Positions 43,499 to 52,891 are shown, counted from the first letter of the stretch. The stretch is 64,000 nt of DNA from Camarhynchus parvulus (GCF_901933205.1 NC_044581.1:9658001-9722000), one strand, 5' to 3'. Notes: generated by a model from the sequence alone, not told the origin. Made by a program: numbers and translations.

Positions 43499-43682
43499 GT
43501 GACCCACCTGCAGTGCATGCAGCAGTTTACCACCTGCAGTGCATGCAGCAGTGACCCCACCTGCAGTGCATGCAGCAGTGACCCACCTGCAGGGCATGCA
43601 GCAGTTTACCACCTGCAGGACATGCAGCAGTGACCCACCTGCAGGACATGCAGCAGTGAGCCACCTGCAGGACATGCAGCAC
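43499..43682. repeat. 26-bp tandem array, seven copies, each with a CACCTG E-box
   Basis: CACCTG starts at 43,505, 43,531, 43,558, 43,584, 43,610, 43,636 and 43,662, so the period is 26 (once 27). Each unit also has a GCAKGRCATGCAGCAG core. There are no unique spacers, so this is a satellite-like array and not a CRISPR. CACCTG is the E-box bound by SNAI and ZEB repressors. Confidence 0.92.
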
Positions 43683-46295
43683 TTGTTCTTGCACCAGCTG
43701 GGCTGGTGACCAGGCTGCCAGAGGTCCCCAGAGTAAACTGCAGATGGTGGCTGCAGAGCTGCAAAGCACGTGCTCAGATAAACAAGATTTAAGTGTGCAG
43801 CATGAATCCCTGGCAGGCTGCTGACTCAGAGCTCCTTGTTGTTCATTGCCTTGTGCACCTAATCCATTCCTTTCCCTGTGCCTTGTGTGGCTTGCACAGA
43901 GAAAACCTGAGCATGGCAATATGGATGCTTGATTTCTCTGTTAGTGACCAACAGTGTGATTGGTTGTGAGCTCCCATCACTGTTTGTTTCTTAGCTGCTC
44001 AATAAAGTTAAGATGTTCCACTATGCAGACGGCTGTGGAGGTTATCTTTTAGATGTTGAACATTAATGATGTTGGGTATTTGGAATTAAGAAGTGAATCC
44101 ACTTGCATGAATCATCCTAGTCAAGTGGAGGTGATATTTTTTATTTAAAAGCTGCAGTTAGCTTTTGTATGTGCCCTGTTCACCCTGGAGGCCAGCTCAC
44201 CTGGGCCAGGTTTCCCTGAGGGCCTGTATAGCTCAGAGTACCCTTGCTGGGAGGCTGACAGGTAAAATCATTCCAAGTCTCTTCTCTTCCACCCCAGGCA
44301 GTCTGGGGCTGGGCTGGCAGGTTCACCAACCTGGCTGTCTTGTCTGGTAACAGAAATTCTTCCAAACATACCTCACCATGAGTGAGTTGGTGCTGTAGCA
44401 CAAACTCAGGACTTGACTAGTAGCAAACTCACACTTTGAGCTATGCTGAATTAAAAAAAAAAAAAAAAAAAATCTGGAACAAAACAACAAAAAATGTTTT
44501 ACTGGAGCACATACCTGAGTCTGATGGGCTAAAGCAGGTTTAAAACCTTAATGTAATCCATTAAACTAAAGTGGACAGGCACATGAGTTGGAAATATGCT
44601 GGCAGTGTTGCCTACCACCCCTTCAATGTCCTGTATCTTTCCCCATATCTAAAAACATTTTGCCAGCTCCTTTCCCCCTCTACACATCTGCATTACACTC
44701 CAGTGGGACTAGAGTACTAAACTGAGCCATCCAGGAGTTAATCCATAAATTTCAGCACTTTATAGGTCCTGAGAGTATCTGCCCCATAAAACATCTTCTT
44801 CCAGCTCAAACCAAACATCAGAAATTCATATCTAAGTGAGTGAGCAATGGTTTTGCTAATCCCTTCCTAGCAAAAGCATGGCTTCTCAAGAAGGAAGGTT
44901 TCCCCTAGGATCTGAAGCCTTGTGTGAATGCGCCTGAAGGAATTGCTCCTGGCCTCGTTTGGTATCAGTGGATCCAGAGGTGTTTGCAGCAGAAGATTCC
45001 TGTGTGTCCGTTCCAGCTCCACTCCCAGCCAGTGCTACACAAAGCTGTCCTAGCAAGAGGGGAAAATCAGAGAGCTGTCCTCTCACCCTTTAAGGGGTAG
45101 TGATTGAACGCTACAATCAGTTCTTTTATTACCCAAACACTGCCCAGGAAGGGAAATAATATCTAAAGCACTAGGAAGATGGCAAGGAACAACAACAACA
45201 AAAAAATTAAATTGGCTCTGTTTTCTTGCGGTTTCCCCTCAGGCCCTTTAGCACAGCAGACATTACCAGTGGTTTAGTAGCAGCAATGGGGAGTACACCT
45301 TGACAGCAGCAGAGCAGTGTTTTAGGGTATTTTCTCTTCTTTAGATGAAAAGACAGGCTTTTGGATTCAGGCTAAAAAAAAAAGTATTCATCCTGCTAAG
45401 TAGATTGAAAGAGAATCCAGATTAAATAAATCATTAAATCATTCCAGAATGTTATCCACCTGTTCTGGCCTGTAATTTATTTTCAGATGAACAGTAGGTA
45501 AAAAAAAAAAAATACAATGGCAAAAATAATTTTCCTCTAACAGATGCTTTGATCCTGAAACGACACCTGGCCTGGGCAGCTGCTTGTGCAGTTTTTGAGA
45601 TCATTTTGAACTAATTGCTCCAACCCACTGCTCCATAACCTCAATAGCCACATCAAGCTAAAACTTCTGTGGTAGCCACCTTTGAAAAGGGATCTTCAAG
45701 GGGTTTGTTTGCTGCAAAGGCAGTAAAATGTGTCCCTTTATTGTGGGAAAGGGAACCTGTAGGGGAACAGGACAACAGGCAAATATCAGCCAACTGGGGG
45801 TGAGGAGTCTAGACCATTTCAGTGCCAGGGCTGTTCTCCTCATGTGCTTGTGCAGCAGCAAAGGAAGGGTTTGCCTCTCTTGTGTTCCTAAAAGGAGGAC
45901 TGTGCTTCAAAGGTTGGGAAGCCACCTAGCTGGTCACATGTATTGCCCAGACTTTCTCACGACTCAGAAATGCTTCCCTGTCCTCTCCAGGAGAGTGCCA
46001 GTGTGTTTTGTGCTGCCCACGTTGGCTGGGGATGGCAGGGAAGGGAGGTGACCAAGGACCTGAGATGGAGGGCAGCAGCCGGTGCTGGCAGTCTGGGGAA
46101 GGTGCTGAAGGATGGTTATTGTCCCGCTCTCCCACACCTCCTCTGGCTCAGACGCAGCTGAAGGCAGCTGCAGTCCAAGACCCCAAACTCATGTCTCTCC
46201 ACTGTATATTTAAACAGATTTAGCCAGCTCGTTTGACAGTTTTTGGACGAATTCTCCCAATTGCTGAATGCAACAACGCTGAAGCGGGAATCCGC
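43683..46295. other. Non-coding DNA
   Basis: No recognised gene. It runs from the E-box array to the edge of the downstream CpG island and includes the 44,453 poly(A) tract. Short chance open frames only. Confidence 0.5.
44453..44472. repeat. 20-base poly(A) tract
   Basis: A run of 20 A followed by A-rich sequence. It could mark the tail of an old retroposed copy on the plus strand, but nothing recognisable precedes it. Confidence 0.85.
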
Positions 46296-46299
46296 CGAT

Positions 46300-47140
46300 T
46301 TCTCTCTGGGGGAAAGGAGGGGGCGAGGGGGCAGAAACCCTGAGCCAGGGGTGTGTGGAGGAAGCAGTGGCTGCCCGCTGCCTCAGCCCTCACTTTTCGG
46401 AGCTTGCTCCGGTCCTCGGTGGATCGGGCTGACGAACTGCAGCTCTGGGAACTCCGTGGCGGCACCAAGCCCGCCTGTGCGCTCACCTGGGGCCGGGCAC
46501 CGGGGCCGCTGTCCCCGCGGGGAGCGGGGCCGGGCGCGGGGGTCACCGCGGGGGCGCAGGAAGGGCCGGGGGTGCCCGGGGAGCCGCGCCGTCTCGGCCG
46601 CACAAAGCCGCCTTTTCATCGCGGCCTCCTGCCCCCGCCGGGCCCGTAATTGTCTTTGACAAAACTTCATTAGCGAGCGCGGCGGAGGCGGCGGCGGCCC
46701 CGCGGTCGCGCTGGCTTTGAGCGGGCGCAGTGGAGTGTGCGCGGCCCCGCCGCTCCCGCCCGGGGCCATTAGCCCGGCGACTTTGTTTTAGAAACTTCCC
46801 ACCCCAGCGGGGGACGCGACAGCGAGCCGCCCCCGCCCGCCTCCGCGGCCGCTAATTGGGGGGCGATGCGGGGCTGCGGGGCTGTTGCCAGCGCGTCCCC
46901 GCGGCTGCGGAGAGGGAGAGACCCGGCCCTTCGGAGCCAAGAGGGGTGCCGGGAGGGGCTGGGTGTGTGTGTGTGTGTGTCTGTGAGCGCTGCTGCGCTA
47001 CCGCGGTGCCCCGGCTACGCGGGGGCTTCACCTGGCGCGCCCGCCTTGCGTCCCGCCCCGGCCCCGTCTCCCCGAGCCCGCCCGGCACAGCCCGCCTGCC
47101 CCCGCTCCGCCGGACAGCCCGAGTTCAATTCCCAGAGAAG
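46300..47140. promoter_or_regulatory. CpG island downstream of IRX6
   Basis: A CpG-dense block about 2.5 kb past the putative IRX6 stop, with a sharp boundary to AT-rich sequence at about 46,290. A (GT)n run sits at about 46,963-46,981. I see no protein-coding exon with family similarity in it. It may be a promoter of a non-coding transcript or part of the Polycomb domain. Confidence 0.6.
46963..46981. repeat. (GT)n microsatellite
   Basis: A short GT run within the downstream CpG island. Confidence 0.9.
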
Positions 47141-47149
47141 CGGCATTAA

Positions 47150-47490
47150 AAAGCCCATCTCGTAGCAAAGCTCAGACAGAGACGGTTTAAATACGTTTAT
47201 TATGGCATTGGAGGCGCTGAATCTGTTCGTGCGAGCCCGTTATTTTAGTTTTGTGCCTGGGCGCACGCAGGCTCCGCTGCCGGTATTAGTTCCCCATCAA
47301 TCCCCGCTCTGGTTTTTAATCAAAACAGTATTCGGAATATGATTCCTGGAGATTATATTTTGAGAGATTTGCGATATATATCTTGCCGGCGTGACAGATT
47401 GCAGGGGAGTCCTGAGCGGGCGGGATAATCTGCATCTCGCTCACTTGACCTTTAATAAAAGGGGAGTAAAAGTAATAAATAAAAAATAAA
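47150..47490. promoter_or_regulatory. Candidate enhancer between CpG islands
   Basis: An AT-rich island inside the GC domain with retained CpGs. It contains several homeodomain-type motifs: TTTTTAATCAAAAC at about 47,310-47,325, GGAGATTATAT at about 47,349-47,359, GGGATAATCTG at about 47,422-47,432, and TTGACCTTTAATAAAAG at about 47,443-47,460. This composition is typical of conserved non-coding elements near developmental genes. Conservation is inferred, not measured. Confidence 0.4.
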
Positions 47491-47539
47491 AGTCCTAAGA
47501 CTCCTGCAGGTTACCTCCGTGCCTGCCTTAAAGACACCT

Positions 47540-48340
47540 CGAGGCCTGCACCCGCCTAATTAACTTCCCCGCGGGCTTCGCGGCTCTTTCGCGGCCGGGG
47601 CAGAGAGACCCGGGGGATTGCGGGGCCGGGGGCAGAGCCGGCAGCTGCGGGGAGCTCCTGGCCGCCCGCGGGGGCCGTGCAGGTTTCGTCTCCGTGAGCA
47701 GCTCAGGAGGGCGATGCAGAGCTGCCTCCCCGGGGAGGCTCAAACAAAGCCGCCGGGAAACGGAACCGGAGGAAGCCGGGTCGCAGGAGGGGACAGAGCC
47801 GGGAGGGGGGCCCGGCCTGGCTCTGCCGTGCGGACACGCGTGGGAAGCCCGCCCATGTGCCCCCAATGGAGATAATACCTGTCCTCTCCGGTGGGCGGAA
47901 AAGTCGCCTTGCAAGAACCCTTCGAAAGGGCCTAATACTCTTTATTACAAGCCCTAATCCTTCAAATCCGACTTGAAATAATGTTTATCTTTTCGCAGCT
48001 TAATTTCCCCTTCTCTAAGCTTCAGGTCACTGCAACAGACTGCTGCTGCTGCTGCACCGCCTCTTGTCCAGGGAATGCGGGAAAGCCCCGTGGCCGCGCG
48101 TCTGCGGCGGGGCTCCCGACGGGCCCTCACCTGCTCCCCTCGTGTGCACTCAACCTCCTCCTCCCTTTCCCCCCGGATCCTCCAGAGCCCAACGAAGTTT
48201 GCCTTCCTTCACAGTGCCCTCTGCTCCCGGGAAGGGCCGCGGCTGCCGCCGGGGGCAGCCCCCTCACATCTCCCTGCGTTGACCTGCAGCTCCTCCTTTC
48301 CCCTACGAATTGCTTCTCCGGTCGCAAACCCAGGGGGCTC
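47540..48340. promoter_or_regulatory. Further CpG-rich blocks 3' of IRX6
   Basis: Two GC-rich segments (about 47,540-47,880 and 48,030-48,340) are separated by an AT-rich spacer. The second begins near five CTG units at about 48,041-48,055. No exon is recognised. The 48,750-49,080 stretch is similar in composition and probably belongs to the 3' UTR. Confidence 0.5.
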
Positions 48341-48359
48341 CCAGTTATACAGCCCCACT

Positions 48360-48740
48360 CGTCTTGAGTAGCCTTTGGTAAACATATAGAAGTCTACTCG
48401 ATATTCAAGATTGATTTCCCTGATTTATTAAGGCAGAATTCATTGGACTCTATTGACCACAAATGACTTAATGTAAATGCTGACCCCAGTGAACTTGGAA
48501 ATAGCAGGTATCGGGTTGATCTATAGATGACCTCTTAATTACCACAGTTATTAATTTAAATTATTGCCACTGCTTCTAGAGACAGGAACAAAGAAACATT
48601 CTTTCCTCATCCCTGCTTGGTTTATTAGTCTGAACAGAAAGTGTTTGATGACACTTTTAATTAAACAGAAATAATGCAGAGATACGGTTTCCCTTTCTCG
48701 TCTGTCCTGTAAAGTGCAGCACTGCTCTTTTGACTGACTG
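48360..48740. promoter_or_regulatory. AT-rich block at the end of the IRX6 3' region
   Basis: AT-rich island between CpG blocks, overlapping the probable IRX6 polyadenylation region. It holds CTCTTAATTACCACAG, TTATTAATTTAAATTATTG and CTTTTAATTAAAC, so it may be both a 3' UTR end and an enhancer. Confidence 0.35.
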
Positions 48741-49626
48741 ACGGCGGTGACCCACTAACAACGTCCTACTTCGCCGCCCGGTCGCCACCCGCTGCCCGGG
48801 GGTGCCCCGGCCGTGCCCCGGGGCGGGTGGCGGTGCCCAGGGCCGCTCCTCCCGGGCTGTGCCGGCTCCTGGCTGGAGAGCTCCGAGGTCACTGGCGGCT
48901 TCGTGGCGTTCAGCTCACCCGTGTTAATTATACTCCGAAAAATACTTTCAGCGGTATCTATGTACAGAGACGGGAAAGAAACAGTCCGGCGTAACCTGCG
49001 CCGCTTCTCCTCCTTCTCCTCCCCGGGAGCGACTGCGAACTGGTGCCCCTTGGCAGAGCAGGGCGCTGAGCAGAGAGCGCGGGTTTGGGAGGAAAAGGAG
49101 AAACAAACCACGACGTGGGGGAAAAAGAGAAAATATTAGGGTGGGGGTTTTTCTTCCTTTTTGCAAAGACGTCAATGGGCAATATTGAACACATGGCAGG
49201 CGAGCGGCGGGAGGCGCCGGTCCTGCGGCCGCTCCGCCCGCCGCGGCCCCCGGCCCCATGTGCGCAGCACGTTGTGCCGCGGCGGCCCTTCCCCGGCGAG
49301 GGCAGGGCGGGCGGAGCCGCGAGGCCACCGCCGGCCCGGGGACAGGTTTCTTGCGTTCCTTCAAGCCCAGCGCTTCCTTACAGCTGGAGCCCCGTCGCCA
49401 ACGCCCAGGATGGGACGGGCGGCCCTGCGGGACGGAGAAGCGGTGATGAGCTGGCGCAGAAGTGGCCGCGGTCGCTGCCCCGCCCGGACGGGAGCGCCGG
49501 GGCGGGGCAAGGCGGGCGGCCTTGGCGCAGCGCTCTCAGGCCGGGGCCGCTGCGGTGTCCCAGGGCCAGGCGGGCTGGAGTGCGCTTCGTGCGAGGTGGG
49601 CCCCGGCGGCCGGCCCGTCACCTACC
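48600..49626 (-). other. IRX6: Probable IRX6 3' untranslated region
   Basis: The region lies between the stop codon and the first minus-strand AATAAA that has a U/GU-rich downstream element. It mixes GC-rich parts with AT-rich islands (for example around 49,085-49,190 with GACGTCAATGGGCAATATTG). The end is inferred from the signal, not from transcripts. Confidence 0.4.
48621..48626 (-). terminator. IRX6: Candidate polyadenylation signal AATAAA
   Basis: It reads AATAAA on the minus strand, followed about 25 nt later by a U/GU-rich stretch (TGTTTCTTTGTTCCTGTCTC), the usual layout of a cleavage site. It lies about 1 kb past the putative stop. Further AATAAA copies at 48,424-48,429 and 47,941-47,946 could give longer 3' ends. 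Confidence 0.45.
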
Positions 49627-49727
49627 TCACCTCCGCAGCACGGGCCGGAACGCCGTCCGCAGCCTGTCCAGGCACGTCCCACCCAGCTCGGTGCCTCCCG
49701 GGCCGCCCTTGGCGCCCCGCCCGAAGC
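49627..49727 (-). other. IRX6: IRX6 putative terminal coding exon 6
   Basis: A good acceptor (CGCTTGTGTCTGTGCAG) lies 216 nt after exon 5 and keeps the phase. It adds 32 residues ([16 protein letters not shown]... ending PVLRR) before TGA. An alternative acceptor (CTTCTCCGTCCCGCAG) at 49,424 would add a shorter tail ending at a TAA at 49,378. I prefer the nearer exon, but mammalian IRX6 has only a few residues here, so homology does not decide. Confidence 0.5.
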
Positions 49728-52700
49728 CTGCACAGACACAAGCGGCTCGCGGTAGGCACGGCCCGCTCCCGCCGCCCTCCCTGCCCGTTCGCCTCGAGCG
49801 GGGAAGCCTCGGCGTCTGCACCTGACACCTGGGCACGGCCGAGCACCGGGGCTGTCACCGCGCGGGCGGGCTCACGCCGCGCCCTGCGTCCCGGCCCGGC
49901 CCGCGGTCCCGCCCGTCCCCGCGGCCCCCGCCGCCGCGGGTACCTTCGCCCGCCGCCGCGAACTGGCACGGCTCCCCCAGGCCGCGGTGGGACGCGCAGC
50001 TTCGCGGGAGCGGCTGCAGGTTGAAAGCGGAGCTCCGGAAGGCCTTGGCGGGCAGGGGCTGCTCCCCCGCCGCGCCGCCGCCTCCCTCCGCGCCGCGGCC
50101 CTCGGGGCTGCCCCTGCGCGCCGCGCTGGCCCCGGCGGTGCGCGCCAGGGACCAGATGCGCGGCTTCTCCGCGGGCGCGTAGGGCGGCGGCGGGCCGGCC
50201 AAGCAGGCGGGGGCGAAGTCCGCGGCCGGGGCCTTGGCACAAGGAAAGGCGTGGAAGGCGCCGGGCAGGCTGCAGTCGCTCCGCGGAGCCTCGGGCAGCG
50301 CCGCGCCCAGGCTGGGGGCTTCCTGCAGGGAGCTGGTCCGGCCCTTCTCCGGCTTCCCCGCCTCCTCCTCCTCCTCTTCCTCCTCCTCCAGGTCGCTGAA
50401 CCGCAGGTCCTTGTCCTCCTTGTAGCTCTTCTGCTCTGCTTGGACACACACGGGAAAAAAAGGGGCGGCAGGGCGTTAGTGCGGGTGCGGGGAAGTTGGG
50501 GGGGCCTCCAAATCGGCCGTCACTTCGAGCCTACTCAGAGGCGCCCGTCTGCCTCTCCCGCCTACCTCTGCCTTCACCCTCCGCACTGTATTCATCTTCT
50601 TCCCTCGGGGTTTCTTCTTTCCTCTCTTCCCCGGCTTTGTTCTTGGGAGACCAGGTCATTTTGTTTTCTTTCTTAAGCCTCCGTCTGGCGTTAGCAAACC
50701 AAGTGGACACTTGCGTCAGGGTCATTTTAGTGATGATAGCCAGCATGATTTTCTCTCCTTTGGTGGGGTAGGGGTTTTTGCGGTGCTCGTACAGCCAGGT
50801 CTTGAGAGTACTCGTCGTCTCTCGCGTTGCATTTTTGCGTCTGGCTGAACCACCGAAATCCACCGTCCCGTACCTGCTGGGAGATGATTAGGGAGGGGAG
50901 GCCGGCGGGAGTCCGGCAAGAACCCCCCGGCCCGGCCCAGCCGCGCCGCAGGCCGGTGTGGCCTCTGCCCACCTGCCTTCCTGCCCCTGCCCTCCTGACA
51001 TCGCCGCCCAACTTTGGTTTCCGCTGTCTGCTGCGCCCGGGCGCCTCGTTTCTTTTGTACAACGTTTGTCAGGTCGGAGCCCCCCCGTCCCCTCGTTTGA
51101 TGTCGACCGCAGCCTCGCAGGGGGATGCTAATGCTGCCGGGCGCTGATCAAAGGGGTTTTACCTGTCGTACTGGTACTGCCCCAAGGAATGATCGTAGGA
51201 GTAGTAGGTAGCGGGCTGCGCGATTCCCGAGTGCAACGTGCCGGCGCCGTCTTTGATTTCATACTGGGGGTTCTGCAAGGGAAGCGGCAGCGTTTGGCGT
51301 CCAGCAGGGCCCCGCAGCCCCGGCTCCCCGCGGCAGCCGCGTTCCTTCGCGCCCCCCACCCCCGACGGGCCGGCGCCGCTCCCGGCCCCACTCCCCCGCC
51401 GCGGTACCGACTGCGAACCGCGAAGTTTCTCCCGCCTGTTGCACCCCCGTCCTCCCCTCCGGAGCGCTGCCGGGCACTCACCAGCGCGCTGTAGAGCGCG
51501 GCGGGCTCGGCGCCGTAGGGCAGGTAGTTGCCGTAGCCCTGGCCGGCGGCGTACGGGGCGCTGTACATGCCCAGCGCCGCATTGAGCTCGGCGCGGCCGG
51601 GCGCCAGCAGCCGGCTCTCGTACGGGGCGCAGCACAGGGAGGCGGCGGCCGGCGCCGAGGAGGCATCCGGCCCGGAGCGGGGGGCGGCCTCGCAGCAGGT
51701 CGTGCTGGGGCTGGCGGGCACGAAGAACTGCGGAGAGGAGAGAGCGGGACGGCGCCGAGTGACTGTCGAGGCAGCCCCATCGGGGGGAATTTAGGAGCGT
51801 GTGCGCGCCTGTGTGTGTGCGCGGAGGGGGGGGGCGGTGAGGAGGGGGATAGGAAACGCGGGTTGGAGCAACTAATTATAGAAACCGGGAAATAAACCGG
51901 ATGGGAAGCAGGAGCTCTTGGGAAGGGAGCACGATTAATCAAGCAGGCAAAACTTTAGGGAAATAATTGCTCTCGAAAAAGGTATAAGATCTATAAGGCT
52001 CCATCCTTCCCGCCCCCGCTCGGTCCATCTGCATTGATTTAAAGGCAAAAAGTTGCGATTACAGTTAATTTGACAATAGACACAGCAGTAAATATGTCAG
52101 CCAACGCAATCGAAGGCATTTGATTTCAATAACTTCAAGGGGACAGCTAACTTCCCAAGCGAGGGAGGCACATCTTGCAGTGATTACCGTGTATAAATAA
52201 TTCTACCCAAATAAATCGTGACTCGAAGTACGATATAGCTACGACTTAGTTAATACAGAGTGCCTTGGTGTGAGTGGGGGATGTCCTTCGGAAATCGCAT
52301 GGGGGGAAAAAAAAACTCTCGACAGATCCTAATAAAACACAGGAAAAGGACCGACCCGTGGAGGAAGGAGGGAGGAAACGGCACAGCCCGGTTCCGCAGA
52401 AACGCGAGTGAAGCCCCGAGCCCGCCGAGCGCGGTTCCCGCTGCCCGCGCACCCTCCGCGGTGCCCGGGCGGAGCGGTGCGGCGGGGGCTGCGCCCGGCG
52501 CAGCGCGGCCGCTCCGCGGGCTAGGGAAGCGGTCGTAGCTGGGATTTATGTTTTTTTATTTGTTTGTTGCACTTAAAACTGAACGGTGAAGGGTGGGGAG
52601 GAGGGGGAATTACCGGTTTCCTACACGCCTTTGCTGTGCACACTGCGAGTTATTTGTTTAAGCCTAACACAACACAAACGAGACATAAACACACACGCAC

Positions 52701-52891
52701 ATTTTTTAAAAAAAGGCTCCAGATGTGCCCTTTTAAAAAAATATTCTAAGTAAGGGGAAGGGAAGAAAAAAAAGGAGGGGGGGACAAGACATCTGGACAG
52801 CAGCAGCAGAATCTAAACAAAAGTGAGTGCTGCTCACTCGCCTTACCTGTGAAGTGGTGCTGTAGGGGTATCCGAACTGAGAGAAGGACAT
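49627..52891 (-). CDS. IRX6: Iroquois homeobox protein IRX6, six coding exons
   Basis: IRX6 is a TALE-class homeodomain transcription factor of the IRXB cluster, nuclear, known in mouse for roles in retinal OFF bipolar cells. Coding exons on the minus strand are 52847-52891, 51482-51727, 51163-51272, 50566-50873, 50435-49944 and 49727-49627. All introns are GT-AG and the phases match (0, 0, 2, 1, 1), giving 1,302 nt and 433 residues. The TALE homeodomain is at about residues 145-207, with the Pro-Tyr-Pro insertion at 168-170 and the recognition helix W192, F193, A194, N195, R197. An acidic run (SDL followed by nine Glu) is at 250-261 and the family motif KPRIWSLA at 327-334. Identity as IRX6 rather than IRX4 rests on the start [11 protein letters not shown], the STTCCEA and [11 protein letters not shown] segments, NPQYE at the exon 3 start, a C-terminal stretch matching the mammalian IRX6 tail, and absence of the IRX4 WVDGVFHDP domain. 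Start context has A at -3. The last exon is uncertain (see findings). Confidence 0.93.
49944..50435 (-). other. IRX6: IRX6 coding exon 5
   Basis: It has 492 nt (rest of Glu237 to the first base of codon 401). The acceptor is at ...TCCAAGCAG; the donor GTACCC is suboptimal. It encodes the acidic nine-Glu run from a GAG/GAA repeat near 50,363-50,391, a Pro/Ala-rich region, the KPRIWSLA motif, and a C-terminal part (KAF..., [14 protein letters not shown]) that aligns with the mammalian IRX6 tail. Without splicing, the frame would run on to a stop at 49,855, adding a Gly/Arg-rich tail. Confidence 0.88.
50566..50873 (-). other. IRX6: IRX6 coding exon 4 (homeodomain)
   Basis: It has 308 nt (rest of Arg134 to the first base of Glu237). 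It carries the whole TALE homeodomain, then a charged tail ([10 protein letters not shown]...SAEGEGR). The acceptor is a tandem CAGCAG; the donor is AGAG followed by GTAGGC. Helix 1 reads [15 protein letters not shown], whereas other vertebrate IRX proteins have Ala and Asn or Gln at the T and Y positions. Confidence 0.95.
51163..51272 (-). other. IRX6: IRX6 coding exon 3
   Basis: It has 110 nt (residues 98-133 plus two bases of Arg134). The acceptor is TTCCCTTGCAG and the donor GTAAAA. It begins NPQYEIKD and ends GQYQYD, the linker just upstream of the homeodomain, as in mammalian IRX6 (NPQYE ... GQYQYE). Confidence 0.92.
51482..51727 (-). other. IRX6: IRX6 coding exon 2
   Basis: It has 82 codons (residues 16-97). 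The acceptor is a strong pyrimidine tract ending CCGCAG and the donor is GTGAGT. It encodes [14 protein letters not shown] at its start and the Tyr- and Ala-rich N-terminal region ([20 protein letters not shown]), ending in LYSAL. Both boundaries are phase 0. Confidence 0.92.
51840..52270. promoter_or_regulatory. Candidate intron 1 enhancer of IRX6
   Basis: Intron 1 (51,728-52,846) is by far the longest intron of the gene. Its central part is AT-rich and holds TAAT cores, GATTA motifs and several CpGs in AT context (for example GTTGCGATTACAG at about 52,051 and CGTGACTCGAAGTACG at about 52,217). The rest of the intron is a GC-rich patch at 52,380-52,540 and low-complexity A/T stretches. Confidence 0.4.
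52847..52891 (-). other. IRX6: IRX6 coding exon 1 (coding part)
   Basis: It encodes 15 residues, [15 protein letters not shown], and ends in CAG followed by the donor GTAAGG, phase 0. A short first coding exon ending just after the FGYPY segment is what IRX4 and IRX6 genes show. The ATG is at 52891-52889; the sequence before it (AACT) has A at -3. The 5' untranslated part continues to higher coordinates and its start is not resolved. Confidence 0.93.

Larger units (their letters stand above)
49200..51790. promoter_or_regulatory. CpG island over the IRX6 gene body
   Basis: The stretch is very GC-rich with dense CpG over exons 2-6 and introns 2-5, in contrast to the AT-rich flanks beyond the GC domain. 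CpG islands over whole gene bodies are typical of Polycomb-regulated developmental regulators such as IRX genes. The long open frames on both strands here are a consequence of GC content. Confidence 0.75.

Noticed and set aside
43499..43682. A CRISPR-like array
   Set aside because: The repeats are contiguous without unique spacers, and the window is a vertebrate genome.
44453..44472. Tail of a processed pseudogene
   Set aside because: Only a poly(A) run is visible; no gene-like sequence precedes it and no target-site duplication was seen.
1..46290. Exons of MMP2 or another neighbour expected from human synteny
   Set aside because: No matrix-metalloproteinase motifs such as HExxHxxGxxH or PRCGxPD were seen in the translated frames; the gene is presumably beyond the left edge.
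48755..49111. A 118-codon minus-strand frame downstream of IRX6
   Set aside because: It lies in the probable 3' UTR, has no family similarity, and no acceptor joins it in phase with better support than exon 6.
49161..50024. A 287-codon plus-strand open frame antisense to IRX6 (and a 246-codon one at 49,085-49,825)
   Set aside because: They lie in the CpG island, are rich in Arg, Gly, Pro and Ala, match no family and overlap IRX6 exons 5-6 on the other strand; GC-rich DNA lacks stops by chance.
49622..50449. A 275-codon minus-strand frame over IRX6 exon 5
   Set aside because: It is a shifted frame of the true exon 5; the real frame gives KPRIWSLA and the poly-Glu segment.
49627..52891. Identification as IRX4
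   Set aside because: The N-terminus is shared in part, but [16 protein letters not shown], the short C-terminal region and lack of the WVDGVFHDP domain fit IRX6.
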